A DNA stretch of 64,000 nucleotides from Bauldia litoralis (lineage in GTDB: Bacteria > Pseudomonadota > Alphaproteobacteria > Rhizobiales > Kaistiaceae), in NCBI GenBank assembly GCA_945882315.1, contig CAMCWB010000003.1, positions 1 through 64,000 of the forward strand. Reading direction: 5' to 3'. Below the pieces are notes generated by a model, which was not told where the DNA came from, did not search any database, and saw only the letters and a list, made by a program, of their open reading frames with translations. Positions 34,098 through 45,530 of this stretch are shown one piece after another (position 1 is the first letter of the stretch; each line of letters opens with the position of its first letter). The position numbers and the translations under genes were made by a program.

Positions 34098-35948
34098 CTA
34101 TTCGCCGGCTTCCTGCAATTGCCCGAGATCGAGGAAGCCGCCCGACTGGCGGCGCCACAAATCGGCATAAAGCCCGCCATTCCTGAGCAATTCGTCATGC
34201 CGCCCGACCTCGACGATGCGGCCGTGGTCGAGCACCACCAGCCGGTCCATGGCGGCGATGGTCGACAGCCGGTGGGCGATGGCGACCACCGTCTTGCCGG
34301 CCATGAGCTCGTAGAGGGATTCCTGGATCGCCGCCTCGATCTCCGAATCGAGCGCACTCGTCGCCTCGTCGAGGACCAGGATCGGCGCATCCTTGAGGAA
34401 GACCCGGGCGATCGCGACGCGTTGGCGCTGGCCGCCGGAGAGCTTGACGCCGCGCTCGCCGACATGGGCGTCATAGGCTTTCCGGCCCTTGGGGTCGGAC
34501 AGGTCGGCGATGAAGCCATGGGCATGCGCCCGCCCGGCCGCCTCGACCACTGCCGCGTCGCTCGCCTCGGGCCGGCCGTAGCGGATGTTGTCCCTGACCG
34601 AGCGATGCAGGAGCGAGGTGTCCTGCGTGACCATGCCGATCTGGCGGCGAAGCGATTCCTGGGTCACGGCGGCAATGTCCTGCCCGTCGATCAGGATGGC
34701 GCCGCCTTCGAGGTCGTAGAAGCGGAGGAGCAGGTTGACGAGCGTCGACTTGCCCGCGCCGGAACGCCCGACGATGCCGATCTTCTCGCCCGGCCGGATG
34801 GTCAGGGTGAAATCCTCGAGCACCTTGGTCTCGCGGCCGTAATGGAAGCGCGCATGGCGGAACTCGATCTCGCCGCGCGACACGACCAGCGCCTTCGCGT
34901 CCGGCCGGTCGACGACCGTCACCGGTTGGGCGATCGTGTTGATGCCGTCCAGCACCGTGCCGATATTCTCGAAGACGCCGGCGACCTCCCAGAGGATCCA
35001 TTGCGACATGGCGCGGAGCCGCATGACCAGCGCCATCGCCACGGCGATCGAACCGAGCGACACGACATCCTGCTGCCAGGCATAGATCGCGATGCCGGCA
35101 ACGGCGGCCAGCAGGATGGAATTGTTGATATGGAGTACGACCGTAAGCTCGGTGATCAGCCGCATCTGGCGGTAGACCGTCGCCAGGAATTCCTGCATGG
35201 CGTCGCGCGCATAGCCGTGCTCGCGCAGCGTATGGGCGAAGAGCTTGACCGTCTGGATATTGGTGTAGCTGTCGACGATCCGGCCGGTCATCAGCGCGCG
35301 GGCATCGGCCTGCGTCTCCGAGATCTTCTGCATCCGCGGCACGTAGCGATAGATGATCGCCGCATAGAACCCTGCCCAGATCAGGAGCGGAACGAGGAAG
35401 AGAAGGTCCGCCTGCCCGACGAGGATCAGCGTGCCGGTGAAATAGACCAGCACATAGATGAAGACGTCGGTGAACTTGGTCACCGTCTCGCGGACGGCCA
35501 GCGCCGTCTGCATCATCTTCTGCGAGACGCGGCCGGCGAACTCGTCCTGAAAGAAGTTGAGGCTCTGGCCGAGGATGTAGCGATGCGCCTGCCAGCGGAC
35601 GAGCATCGGATAATTGCCGAAGATCGTCTGGTGGAAGAAGAGCGACTGGAGGAGCGTGATCACCGGGAAGCCGACGAGCACCAGCGCTCCCACCCAGAAG
35701 AGGGTCGTGCCGTGATCGGCGAAGAAGGTCTCGCGATCGGCCGTGGACAGCCAGTCGACCAGCGCGCCGATATAGCTGAAGAAGGTGATCTCGATGACCG
35801 AGATCAGCGCCGTCAGCAGCGCCAGGACGATGAGCCAGGGGACGAGCGGCCGCGAATAGAACCAGACGAAGGCCCAGAAACCCTTGGGGGCCTGGCCGGG
35901 ATCGCCCGCCGGATAGGGATCGACCAGCTTTTCGAAGAAGGCATACAT
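34098..35948 (-). CDS. ABC exporter half-transporter (first of an adjacent pair)
   Basis: This 616-residue protein fuses a six-span membrane domain (about 35-310) to an ATPase domain. Walker A is GRSGAGKST (394-402), the signature LSGGQRQRVAIA lies near 500, and the D-loop EATSALDSE follows. The subfamily is the exporter type (MsbA/lipid- and drug-like). The adjacent gene encodes a paralogue of the same layout, and both end with LWRRQSGGFL plus a short tail, so they arose by duplication and may form a heterodimer. The substrate is unknown. Confidence 0.93.
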   Translation of the reverse strand: MYAFFEKLVDPYPAGDPGQAPKGFWAFVWFYSRPLVPWLIVLALLTALISVIEITFFSYIGALVDWLSTADRETFFADHGTTLFWVGALVLVGFPVITLLQSLFFHQTIFGNYPMLVRWQAHRYILGQSLNFFQDEFAGRVSQKMMQTALAVRETVTKFTDVFIYVLVYFTGTLILVGQADLLFLVPLLIWAGFYAAIIYRYVPRMQKISETQADARALMTGRIVDSYTNIQTVKLFAHTLREHGYARDAMQEFLATVYRQMRLITELTVVLHINNSILLAAVAGIAIYAWQQDVVSLGSIAVAMALVMRLRAMSQWILWEVAGVFENIGTVLDGINTIAQPVTVVDRPDAKALVVSRGEIEFRHARFHYGRETKVLEDFTLTIRPGEKIGIVGRSGAGKSTLVNLLLRFYDLEGGAILIDGQDIAAVTQESLRRQIGMVTQDTSLLHRSVRDNIRYGRPEASDAAVVEAAGRAHAHGFIADLSDPKGRKAYDAHVGERGVKLSGGQRQRVAIARVFLKDAPILVLDEATSALDSEIEAAIQESLYELMAGKTVVAIAHRLSTIAAMDRLVVLDHGRIVEVGRHDELLRNGGLYADLWRRQSGGFLDLGQLQEAGE

Positions 35949-36094
35949 GGCGGAAATCCGTCGGTCCGGGCGGCCGATGCCGTTCGCCCGTCAGAGAAGT
36001 CGGTTGAAGGAATATTGCAAGCCCGGGATGCCGCCGGGCGCGGCGACGGTTTGAGCCGCCGATTGTGACCGCCTTGAGACGGGACGCCCGGATT
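35949..36094. other. Spacer between the two ABC exporter genes
   Basis: About 146 GC-rich bases lie between the two same-strand genes. No terminator with a T-tract is evident. A promoter for the downstream gene or co-transcription are both possible. Confidence 0.3.
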
Positions 36095-37954
<1,860 letters not shown>

Positions 37955-38094
37955 GGCGTCTATGTGGGCTTTCAGGGCTCGGAAGTCCACTTCCGGCGCC
38001 CGAGAGGGAGAATCGGCAGTCTAGCGCCGGGCGGCGGCGGCTTAAACCATGCGCCGGTTGACGGCGCCGCCCGCATCGGGCTTCTCCTCCGCCC

Positions 38095-38583
38095 ATGATC
38101 GCGCTTGCCCTGTTCCAGCCGGACATCCCCCAGAACACCGGGACGATCCTCCGGCTTGCCGCCTGCCTGGGGGTCACCACCCACATCATCGGGCCGACCG
38201 GTTTCGAGCTTTCCGATCGCACCCTGAAGCGCGCCGGCATGGATTATCTCGATCGCGCCGCCCTGGTCCGGCACACAGGCTGGACGGCCTTCCAGGCGTG
38301 GCGGCGAGACGGCGGCGGGCGGCTCGTCCTGATGACGACCAAGGCAAGCGCGCCCTATACCGGATTTGCCTTCGCGCCCGACGACATCATCCTCCTCGGC
38401 CGCGAGAGCGCCGGCGTTCCGGACGAGGTCCACGACGCCGCCGACCATGGGCTGCTGGTGCCGATGGTCGCAGGTTTGCGCTCGATCAATGTCGCCATGA
38501 CTGCGGCAATGGCATTGGGCGAGGCGCTGCGGCAAACCGCGGGCTTCCCCCCGATGCACCAGAAAGGCGAAGCAGACGCATGA
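38095..38583 (+). CDS. trmL: tRNA (cytidine/uridine-34-2'-O)-methyltransferase
   Basis: This 162-residue SPOUT enzyme methylates the wobble ribose of leucine tRNAs. The family motifs are [20 protein letters not shown] at the N-terminus, [14 protein letters not shown] in the middle and the knotted-loop end [20 protein letters not shown]. It diverges from the ABC pair, and hemF starts inside its stop codon (ATGA). Confidence 0.96.
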   Translation: MIALALFQPDIPQNTGTILRLAACLGVTTHIIGPTGFELSDRTLKRAGMDYLDRAALVRHTGWTAFQAWRRDGGGRLVLMTTKASAPYTGFAFAPDDIILLGRESAGVPDEVHDAADHGLLVPMVAGLRSINVAMTAAMALGEALRQTAGFPPMHQKGEADA

Positions 38584-39485
38584 ACGTTCCCTCCACGGCT
38601 CCCCTCCCCGACCGGCTCGACGAAAAGAAGGCGCTGGCTTCTGCGTGGTTCGCGGATCTGCAGGGACAACTCACTGCCGCCTTCGAAGCGATCGAGGACG
38701 AGGCGCCGGCGCTCTATGGCGACACAGCCGCCGGACGCTTCGAGCGGAAGCCCTGGCGGCGCATGGACCACACCGGCGGCGACGGCGGCGGCGGCACGAT
38801 GGCGATCATGCATGGCCGCGTCTTCGAAAAGGTCGGCGTCCATGTCTCGACCGTGCATGGCGAGTTCTCGCCCGAGTTTCGCAAGGAGATCCCCGGCGCC
38901 GAACAGGATCCGCGTTTCTGGGCGAGCGGCATCTCGCTGATCGCCCATATGCACAATCCGAATGTGCCGGCCGTGCACATGAACACGCGCATGGTCGTCA
39001 CGTCGCGGCAATGGTTCGGCGGCGGCGCCGATCTGACGCCCGTCCTCGAACGCCGCAGGATCCAGGACGACGCCGACGCGAAGGATTTCCATGCGGCCAT
39101 GCAGGCTGCCTGTGACGGGCAGCCAAGCGCCGACTATCCGAAGTTCAAGGCCTGGTGCGACGACTATTTCTTCCTGAAGCACCGCAACGAGCCGCGCGGC
39201 ACCGGCGGCATCTTCTATGACTGGCTGAACAGTGGCGATTGGGAAGCGGATTTCGCCTTCACCCAATCGGTCGGCAAGGCCTTCCTCGACATCTATCCGC
39301 GCCTCGTCCGCCGCAACCTCGCGACGCCGTGGACTGAAGCGGACCGCGAGGAGCAGCTCGTGCGCCGTGGACGCTATGTCGAGTTCAATCTCATCTACGA
39401 CCGCGGCACCATCTTCGGCCTGAAGACGGGCGGCAATGTCGACTCGATCCTCTCCTCCATGCCGCCAATCGCCAAATGGCCCTAG
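38580..39485 (+). CDS. hemF: Oxygen-dependent coproporphyrinogen III oxidase
   Basis: HemF converts coproporphyrinogen III to protoporphyrinogen IX with O2 in haem synthesis. The true ATG is 38580, overlapping the trmL stop; an in-frame extension to 38049 is a shadow. The 301 residues contain [36 protein letters not shown] and the late [16 protein letters not shown], all family hallmarks. It ends three bases from the convergent GT-C-like gene. Confidence 0.97.
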   Translation: MNVPSTAPLPDRLDEKKALASAWFADLQGQLTAAFEAIEDEAPALYGDTAAGRFERKPWRRMDHTGGDGGGGTMAIMHGRVFEKVGVHVSTVHGEFSPEFRKEIPGAEQDPRFWASGISLIAHMHNPNVPAVHMNTRMVVTSRQWFGGGADLTPVLERRRIQDDADAKDFHAAMQAACDGQPSADYPKFKAWCDDYFFLKHRNEPRGTGGIFYDWLNSGDWEADFAFTQSVGKAFLDIYPRLVRRNLATPWTEADREEQLVRRGRYVEFNLIYDRGTIFGLKTGGNVDSILSSMPPIAKWP

Positions 39486-39488
39486 ACG

Positions 39489-41036
39489 CTACTTGCGGAC
39501 ATAGACGCTGAAGCCCTCGATCGGCGCGCGCTCGTCATAACCGCTCCAGAGATCCTCGAAGCGGTAGTCGCGCTTCCAGAAGTGGAGATGGTTGAAGACA
39601 TCGGCCGGCGCGGCGGTCTCGGGCCGTTCGATGAAAATGATGTCGGGCGCTAGCGCAACGAGGTCGCCAACCGTCGAATCCAGGAAGAAACGGACCATGT
39701 GGTGGTCGGGCGCGCCGTCGGCGACAAGGTTCGTTGCGGCAAAGCGGAGAAACCACTGACGCGGAAAGCGCGCCGCCCAGACGAGGTCTTTCTCGACGAC
39801 CAGGGGAAAAGCGTCGTCGACGGAATTTGATGCGATGAAGACGGTGTCGGCGTCCGGCGCTTCCCTCGCGATCGCCAATGCGAAGCGCGTCCCGCGATCC
39901 GCCGGGATCTGCCGCGCCAGGCTTTCGCCGACGACCAGCACAAGCGCCAGCCCGAAAAAGGCGATTGCCGCCATGCGACGGAGGCCGGGCGACGGTTCGG
40001 AGACAAGCGCCGCAACGCCCACGCAGGCGGCGACCGACAGGCAATAGAGCGCCGGCAGGAACTGATAGGCGAGCCCGACCTGGACGAAGGCCGCAAACAG
40101 GAACGCGACGCCGGCAACGACCAGGATGGTCTGCAGCGGATGAATATGCTCCTCGCCGCGACCGGCGGAGATGACGGCCGCCAGCACGAGAAGGCCCGGC
40201 AAGGCAAGCCGGCCGGCAAGATCGCGCAACGTCTCACCGTAAAAAGGGATGTAGGCCAGCGTGCCGATGGTCGACATCTCGACACGACCCGGAAGCCAGA
40301 ACTGGCCGATCGCGAAATAGGCGCCAAGAAAGAACAGCACTACGAGCGCCTCTGGCCGCAGGACATTGCGCCATTCGCGTCTGACCGTCACGACGACGAG
40401 CACCACGGCGACGAAGGCGAAGATGAAATGCGGCTTCACCAGGAAGCCCGGCGCTGCCAATGCTCCGACGAGGATGGCTAGCCCAGGCGAAACCTCCCGG
40501 CCGGCGAGACGTTGCCATTGCAGCAGGAGCCAGGGCGTGACGAGCATGATCGCGACATGCTCGCGCTGTCCGAAATCGGCGCCGGGGAGGAAGAGCATCA
40601 GCGCCGCGACCGCAATCAGGATGAGGTTGCGGATTTCTCGGGGGATCTCCCCCGCCAGCGACAGCAGCCTTGCGGAGAGAAAGATCGATGCCAGGCTGAG
40701 GAGCAGGAGCACGCTCTTCAGGACGGGAATCGGATTGGCCGGGATCGCCCGTGCCAGCGCCACGACCGGCATGGCGAGCCACAGGCCGAGCGGCGAGCTG
40801 ACCTCGATGACATCCGTGTAAAGCGCCGCACCATCGAGGAGCCGGCCGGCCGCGTAGAGATACCAGGCGACATCGCCGGAGAGCGGGCTCGCGAAGCGCA
40901 GCGCGGCCTGCATCGCGAAGAGGCCGAGGATCACGGCGAACGTTATGTCGCCGCGCGCGAACCACCGCGCACCGGGAAACACGCCTGCCGACGTGCCCTC
41001 GCGATGTTCGGCTTCCCCTGGCGAGGGGAAAGACAT
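39489..41036 (-). CDS. Multi-span membrane protein, GT-C glycosyltransferase-like
   Basis: The 515-residue protein has about ten to twelve membrane spans. Soon after the first span it reads SGDVAWYLYAAGRLLDGAAL followed by YTDVIEVSSPLG. This acidic residue plus Y-x-x-A-x-x-L-x-x-G-x-x-x-Y-x-D layout is the first loop of GT-C (PMT/ArnT-like) transferases that use polyprenyl-linked sugars. A soluble C-terminal part (about 385-515) would face the periplasm. The donor and acceptor are unknown and the fold assignment is by pattern only. It stands alone on the minus strand. Confidence 0.6.
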   Translation of the reverse strand: MSFPSPGEAEHREGTSAGVFPGARWFARGDITFAVILGLFAMQAALRFASPLSGDVAWYLYAAGRLLDGAALYTDVIEVSSPLGLWLAMPVVALARAIPANPIPVLKSVLLLLSLASIFLSARLLSLAGEIPREIRNLILIAVAALMLFLPGADFGQREHVAIMLVTPWLLLQWQRLAGREVSPGLAILVGALAAPGFLVKPHFIFAFVAVVLVVVTVRREWRNVLRPEALVVLFFLGAYFAIGQFWLPGRVEMSTIGTLAYIPFYGETLRDLAGRLALPGLLVLAAVISAGRGEEHIHPLQTILVVAGVAFLFAAFVQVGLAYQFLPALYCLSVAACVGVAALVSEPSPGLRRMAAIAFFGLALVLVVGESLARQIPADRGTRFALAIAREAPDADTVFIASNSVDDAFPLVVEKDLVWAARFPRQWFLRFAATNLVADGAPDHHMVRFFLDSTVGDLVALAPDIIFIERPETAAPADVFNHLHFWKRDYRFEDLWSGYDERAPIEGFSVYVRK

Positions 41037-41134
41037 TTCAGGTCAGGCCGTCAGACACGGCCGCGAGATTTCCCAGGCGAAAGACACGCAACCTCCCCTT
41101 CTCATCTCCGCATCCGCGGCCGTTCCCGGCTGCT

Positions 41135-42382
41135 TTATTGGGCCGCGGCGGCCGCCTGCTGGAGGCGCGCGCGCAGCGTTGTCTCGTCCGGAACGAAGTC
41201 GTTCTCGATCCACCAGGCCTCGATGGCGCGAAGCAGCGTGCCGACCGCAGCGCCCCGCGCCGCGGTATCGCCGAGCACGTCGCGTCCGCCGAGCGGAAAG
41301 ACCGGTGCCGTCCAGCGGTCGGGCAGCGTGGCGAGGCCGGCCCAGGCCGGATCGTCGGCGGAACCATCCGACCAGGCGAAGGCGAGCGCCGCCGCATCGC
41401 GATAGGTCTCCACGCCGATCGTGTAGAGGGCTCGCCGTGCGACCCGTTCGCCGATGTCGCCAGCGAAGAAGCCAGCGCCGGCGATCGCCTTGACCATGCG
41501 TCCGGATTCGGCGTTGGAAAGACGCAGGCGCTCGAAGAGCCGGACGGCATCCTCCTCGATCCGGCAGGCGATGGCGGCAAGGCGCAAGGCGACATTCGGC
41601 GTGAGGTGACGCGCCGCCTCGAAGGCCTGCAAGCGGCGGATACCGGCGACATAACCGATGCCGCCGAGCACGACCGGCAGGATTCCCGAATCCTGCATGT
41701 CGACGACGGTCTCGGCTGCCCGACGCGCCAGCGCGATCCGCCGCATCTCCTGTCCGACGCGTTCGGCCGAAAGGTCGCGAAGCCCGTTCCGCGCCCGGAT
41801 CGACGCCGCAAGTCCGGCCGCGTCCGGCGCGCCTTCGGCATATTCGGCGTGGAAACGGAAAAAGCGGAGGATACGCAGCCGATCCTCGGCGATCCGCCGG
41901 TCGGCATCGCCGATGAAACGGATGCGGCGGGCGAGAATGTCGCCATAGCCGCCGAGCGGATCATGAACCGTGCCGTCGCCATCGACCGACAGCGCATTGA
42001 CCGTGAAGTCGCGTCGCTCCGCATCCGCCGTCCAGTCGCGGCCGAAGCGCACGACGGCACGACGGCCGTCGGTCTCGATGTCCTCGCGAAGCGTCGTCAC
42101 CTCATAGCCGCGGCCGTCGACGACCAGCGTCACCGTGCCGTGGTCGATACCGGTCGGCACCACCCGGAAGCCGGCGGCCTCGGCGCGGGCCGAGACGACG
42201 TCCGGGGTCGCCGTCGTGGCCAGGTCGATATCGGCGATGGCGGCGCCAAGGAGCGCGTTGCGGACGGCGCCGCCGACGACGCGGATCTCGTCGCCCTCGC
42301 GCCCGATCGCGGTGAAGATGGCGCGGAGGCGCGGCTGGTGGAGCCAGGACGCGGCGGCAAGCGTTTGCGGCGCGATGCTCAA
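41135..42382 (-). CDS. cca: CCA tRNA nucleotidyltransferase / poly(A) polymerase family
   Basis: The 415-residue class II nucleotidyltransferase adds or repairs the 3' CCA of tRNAs. The head domain has VVGGAVRNALLGAAIADIDL (about 36-55) with the catalytic D-x-D. The R-R-D-F-T-V-N-A-L box follows at about 127, then RIRFIGDADRRIAEDRLRIL. The all-helical body follows. The gene is third in a NudL-DUF6111-cca unit conserved in Hyphomicrobiales. Confidence 0.95.
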   Translation of the reverse strand: MSIAPQTLAAASWLHQPRLRAIFTAIGREGDEIRVVGGAVRNALLGAAIADIDLATTATPDVVSARAEAAGFRVVPTGIDHGTVTLVVDGRGYEVTTLREDIETDGRRAVVRFGRDWTADAERRDFTVNALSVDGDGTVHDPLGGYGDILARRIRFIGDADRRIAEDRLRILRFFRFHAEYAEGAPDAAGLAASIRARNGLRDLSAERVGQEMRRIALARRAAETVVDMQDSGILPVVLGGIGYVAGIRRLQAFEAARHLTPNVALRLAAIACRIEEDAVRLFERLRLSNAESGRMVKAIAGAGFFAGDIGERVARRALYTIGVETYRDAAALAFAWSDGSADDPAWAGLATLPDRWTAPVFPLGGRDVLGDTAARGAAVGTLLRAIEAWWIENDFVPDETTLRARLQQAAAAAQ

Positions 42383-42404
42383 CGGCGCCTCCCGGATGGC
42401 CGCA

Positions 42405-42671
42405 CTATTGAAGCGTGCCGGGAACGATGCGGCCGTCTTCGCCGATCGTCGCCGGCCGGTATTCCGCCCCGGGCGGGGCGGCGGAGAAATGGATGAAGAA
42501 GACGAGCGCTATCGCCGTCAGCACGAAACCGCCGGCAGAGAGATAGGCGATGGTCTTTAACGGCCAGGACGCCATGTCCGAAAGCGGCCGGCGGGCGGCC
42601 GCGAGCCAGATCGCATAGACCGCGAAAGGCACGAGAAAGAAGATCGCATTAAGCGCCACAATTCGTGCCAT
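42405..42671 (-). CDS. DUF6111 family membrane protein
   Basis: The 88-residue protein has two membrane spans (about 5-24 and 40-63) and a short polar tail (GEDGRIVPG). Size, two-span plan and position between the CoA pyrophosphatase and cca genes match DUF6111 proteins. Its ATG overlaps the upstream stop by one base (TGATG on the minus strand), so the genes are coupled. Function unknown. Confidence 0.8.
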   Translation of the reverse strand: MARIVALNAIFFLVPFAVYAIWLAAARRPLSDMASWPLKTIAYLSAGGFVLTAIALVFFIHFSAAPPGAEYRPATIGEDGRIVPGTLQ

Positions 42672-43315
42672 CAGCCGTACACCCGTTCATACAAGCCCCG
42701 GATGATCCCGGCCGTGATTCCCCAAATATAGCGTTCATTGAACGGCATTTCGTAGAAATAGCGCGGCGTGCCCTTGAAGACGCGGCTGCCCTGGCGGTGG
42801 TTGTCGGGCGTCATCAGGAAGGAGAGCGGCACTTCGAATGCGTCGACGACCTCGTTCGGATTGATCGTCAGGCTGTGGGCCGGGTCGACGCGGCCGATGA
42901 CCGGGATGATCCGGTAGCCGGTGCGCGTCAGGTAGGGCGGCAGATAGCCGAGCGGCTCGACGAGGGCCGGCGACAGGCCGATCTCCTCTTCCGCCTCGCG
43001 GAGCGCCGCCGCCGCCGCCGAGGCATCGTCCGGCTCGATCTTGCCGCCCGGAAAGGCGATCTGCCCGGCATGGGCCGACAGATGCGCGGTCCGCTGCGTC
43101 AGCAGGATGCTCGCTTCCGGCTCGCGCGCCACCACGGGAATCAGCACCGCCGCGTCGCGAAAGGTGATGCCTTCGGCGGTAATATCCGGATTGAGGTGCT
43201 CATCGCCCAGTCGCGCCGTCTCCTGCGGAACAGGCTCGCGATCGAGGCGCGTCGCGGCCCGCGCGAAAAAGGCGTCCGGCGCGAAAAGCGATACCCCGAG
43301 AGCTAAGGTATTCAT
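42671..43315 (-). CDS. CoA pyrophosphatase-like NUDIX hydrolase (NudL family)
   Basis: From the ATG at 43315 the protein has 214 residues; the frame is open to 43360. The NUDIX box is complete: GGKIEPDD followed by R-E-A-E-E-E-I-G-L (G-x5-E-x7-R-E-U-x-E-E-x-G-U). The preceding LTQRTAHLSAHAGQIAFPGG is the UPF0035/NudL-specific motif of enzymes that cleave CoA to phosphopantetheine and 3',5'-ADP. It heads the NudL-DUF6111-cca unit. In many relatives a DUF1285 gene precedes it; none is here. Confidence 0.9.
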   Translation of the reverse strand: MNTLALGVSLFAPDAFFARAATRLDREPVPQETARLGDEHLNPDITAEGITFRDAAVLIPVVAREPEASILLTQRTAHLSAHAGQIAFPGGKIEPDDASAAAAALREAEEEIGLSPALVEPLGYLPPYLTRTGYRIIPVIGRVDPAHSLTINPNEVVDAFEVPLSFLMTPDNHRQGSRVFKGTPRYFYEMPFNERYIWGITAGIIRGLYERVYG

Positions 43316-43593
43316 AAGTTTCGGTTGCTCATGCGAAGGACCAGACTGCATCACAAACAAGTGAGTGCCGAAGTCGCCGACGGATCACATTAATCACCCC
43401 ATGATGCACAAGGTCGCGGCAGATTTGGAAGGCCACGGTTTCGCCGTCCTTTATCCCTGAAATGGCAGTCGCGGCGCGGAAATTGCAAATCTTCCGCAAG
43501 ACATTCTTACCGGCGCGTCTATCTTAGGTAGCGCAGGCCGGAAAGCCCCGTGGGAACGCGCCCAGACCGGACGCGGCGAGCATATGGACCACC
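43316..43593. promoter_or_regulatory. Divergent control region nudL / moxR operon
   Basis: These 278 bases lie between two divergent operons. Tracts near 43380-43480 are relatively AT-rich for this genome, which fits promoters. I see no gene in it; DUF1285, expected here in related genomes, is missing. Confidence 0.45.
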
Positions 43594-44607
43594 ATGAGCG
43601 CGATCAACACACCCGTTTCCCCTCTCGACGCTGAAAACATCGTGGCCGAAGCCGAGACCGCCATCGCCCGCGTCAGGGGCGCGCGGGCCGCCATCGGCAG
43701 GGTCATTTACGGCCAGGAAACCGTGGTCGAGCGGTCGCTGGTCACCATCCTCTCCGGCGGCCACGGATTGCTGGTCGGCGTGCCGGGCCTGGCCAAGACC
43801 AAGCTGGTCGAAACGCTGGGCACCGTGCTCGGGCTCTCGTCGCAGCGCGTCCAGTTCACGCCCGACCTAATGCCCTCGGACATCCTCGGCTCCGAAGTGA
43901 TGGACCAAACGCCGGACGGCGTCCGCAGCTTCCGTTTCCTGCGCGGCCCGGTCTTCGCGCAGCTCCTGATGGCCGACGAGATCAACCGCGCCAGCCCGCG
44001 CACGCAGTCGGCACTGCTCCAGGCCATGCAGGAATACCATGTGACGATCGCCGGCAACCGTTACGACCTGCCGGCGCCATTCCATGTGCTCGCCACCCAG
44101 AACCCGCTCGAGCAGGAGGGAACCTATCCCCTGCCCGAAGCCCAGCTCGACCGCTTCCTGATGCAGATCGACGTTGTCTATCCCGATCGCGAGGCCGAGC
44201 GCCGCATGCTCTTCGAGACCACGGGGGCGCAGGATGCGATCGCCGAAGCCGCGCTCGACGCCGTCACCATTCGCGGCATCCAGCAGCTCGTCCGCCGCAT
44301 GCCGGTCGGCGAATCGGTCGGCGAGGCGATCCTCAATCTCGTCCGCTCGGCCCGTCCCGGCGACGGCGGCGACACGAAATATGCAAGCGCCATCGCCTGG
44401 GGGCCCGGCCCCCGCGCCAGCCAGGCGCTGATGCTCGCGACCCGCGCCCGCGCCCTGATCGACGGCCGCTTCGCGCCCTCGCTGGACGACGTTGCGGCAC
44501 TGGCCGAACCGGTTCTCCAGCACCGCATGGCGCTGGGCTTCGCGGCCCGTGCCGACGGATTGACGGTGCGCGACGTCATCGCCGACCTCAAGACAAAGAT
44601 CGGCTGA
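43594..44607 (+). CDS. MoxR-type AAA+ ATPase
   Basis: The 337-residue protein has Walker A GVPGLAKTKLV (57-67), with Ala-Lys-Thr in place of Gly-Lys-Thr as in many MoxR proteins. Walker B is LLMADEINRASP, and sensor 1 is HVLATQNPLEQEGTYPLPEAQLDRF, the MoxR signature. MoxR ATPases act as chaperones that mature or activate partner proteins, usually the DUF58 and VWA proteins encoded next to them. The DUF58 gene starts in the stop codon (TGATG). It is the first of a four-gene operon. Confidence 0.95.
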   Translation: MSAINTPVSPLDAENIVAEAETAIARVRGARAAIGRVIYGQETVVERSLVTILSGGHGLLVGVPGLAKTKLVETLGTVLGLSSQRVQFTPDLMPSDILGSEVMDQTPDGVRSFRFLRGPVFAQLLMADEINRASPRTQSALLQAMQEYHVTIAGNRYDLPAPFHVLATQNPLEQEGTYPLPEAQLDRFLMQIDVVYPDREAERRMLFETTGAQDAIAEAALDAVTIRGIQQLVRRMPVGESVGEAILNLVRSARPGDGGDTKYASAIAWGPGPRASQALMLATRARALIDGRFAPSLDDVAALAEPVLQHRMALGFAARADGLTVRDVIADLKTKIG

Positions 44608-45530
44608 TGGCAGGCAAGGCCGAGGCCGACGATCTTTTTGCCCCTGTCCGCGGTTCGCTGACCGAGGCGAAGGGAATCGCGGCCGGCTTGCCCGATTTCC
44701 TGATCGAGGCACGGCGCGTCGCCGCGATCGTGCTGGCCGGCTGGCACGGACGCCGGGCGAGCGGCCGCGGCGAGACCTTCTGGCAGTTCCGCCCCTTCAT
44801 GCCCGACGACACCCGCTCCAGCATCGACTGGCGGCGCTCGGCCCGCGACAATCACCTCTATGTGCGCGAAACGGAATGGGAGGCGGCCCACACTGTCTGG
44901 CTCTGGGTCGACCGCTCGTCCTCGATGGCAACCCGCTCGCGCCTCGCCCAGGCGTCGAAGCGCGACCGCGCCGTCGTCCTCCTCCTGGCGCTCGCCGAAC
45001 TGCTCGCCTCGGCAGGCGAACGCGTCGGGCTGCTCGGCGCCAGTAACCCGATTCTGGCTCGGAACGCCGCCGAGCGGCTGGCTGATTTCCTGGCTCATAT
45101 GGATATCGGCAAGTCCAATCCCGATACGCGCAGCCTCAAGCGGCTCTCCGACCTCGTGCTCATCGGCGACTTCTTCGATCCGATCGACGAGATCGAGAAG
45201 GTTCTCGATCCGATCGTCCGCGCCGGGACGCGCGCCCATCTCGTCCAGGTGGTCGACCCGATCGAGGAGAGCTTCCCCTTTGCCGGTCGCGTCGAATTCC
45301 GCGATCCCGAGACCGGCTTCACCCATGTGCTCGACCGCGCCGAGCAGCATCGCGACGCCTATGTCCGGCTTCTCGCCGCGCATCGCGACCGGTTGGCGCA
45401 GATCTGCCGGCGCGCCGGCTGGAGCTTCCTGACGCATCGTACCGACCGGCCGGCGGCCGAGCCGTTGCTGGCGCTGCACGCGCGGCTGGCCGACCGGCAG
45501 AGCCGCGTCCCGGGAGGTCAAGCCGCATGA
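44607..45530 (+). CDS. DUF58 (VWA-related) protein
   Basis: The 307-residue protein contains the DUF58 core D-D-T-R-S-S-I-D-W-R-R-S-A-R followed by LYVRETEWE. It then has a VWA-like strand with a metal-site motif WVDRSSSMATRS (D-x-S-x-S) near residue 99. DUF58 proteins are the usual clients or partners of MoxR ATPases. It overlaps both neighbours (one base upstream, four bases downstream). Confidence 0.92.
   Translation: MAGKAEADDLFAPVRGSLTEAKGIAAGLPDFLIEARRVAAIVLAGWHGRRASGRGETFWQFRPFMPDDTRSSIDWRRSARDNHLYVRETEWEAAHTVWLWVDRSSSMATRSRLAQASKRDRAVVLLLALAELLASAGERVGLLGASNPILARNAAERLADFLAHMDIGKSNPDTRSLKRLSDLVLIGDFFDPIDEIEKVLDPIVRAGTRAHLVQVVDPIEESFPFAGRVEFRDPETGFTHVLDRAEQHRDAYVRLLAAHRDRLAQICRRAGWSFLTHRTDRPAAEPLLALHARLADRQSRVPGGQAA

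Noticed and set aside
32127-36068. Two 630-680 codon plus-strand frames antisense to petABC and the first ABC exporter
   Set aside because: Shadows of genes with unmistakable haem, Rieske and ATPase motifs.
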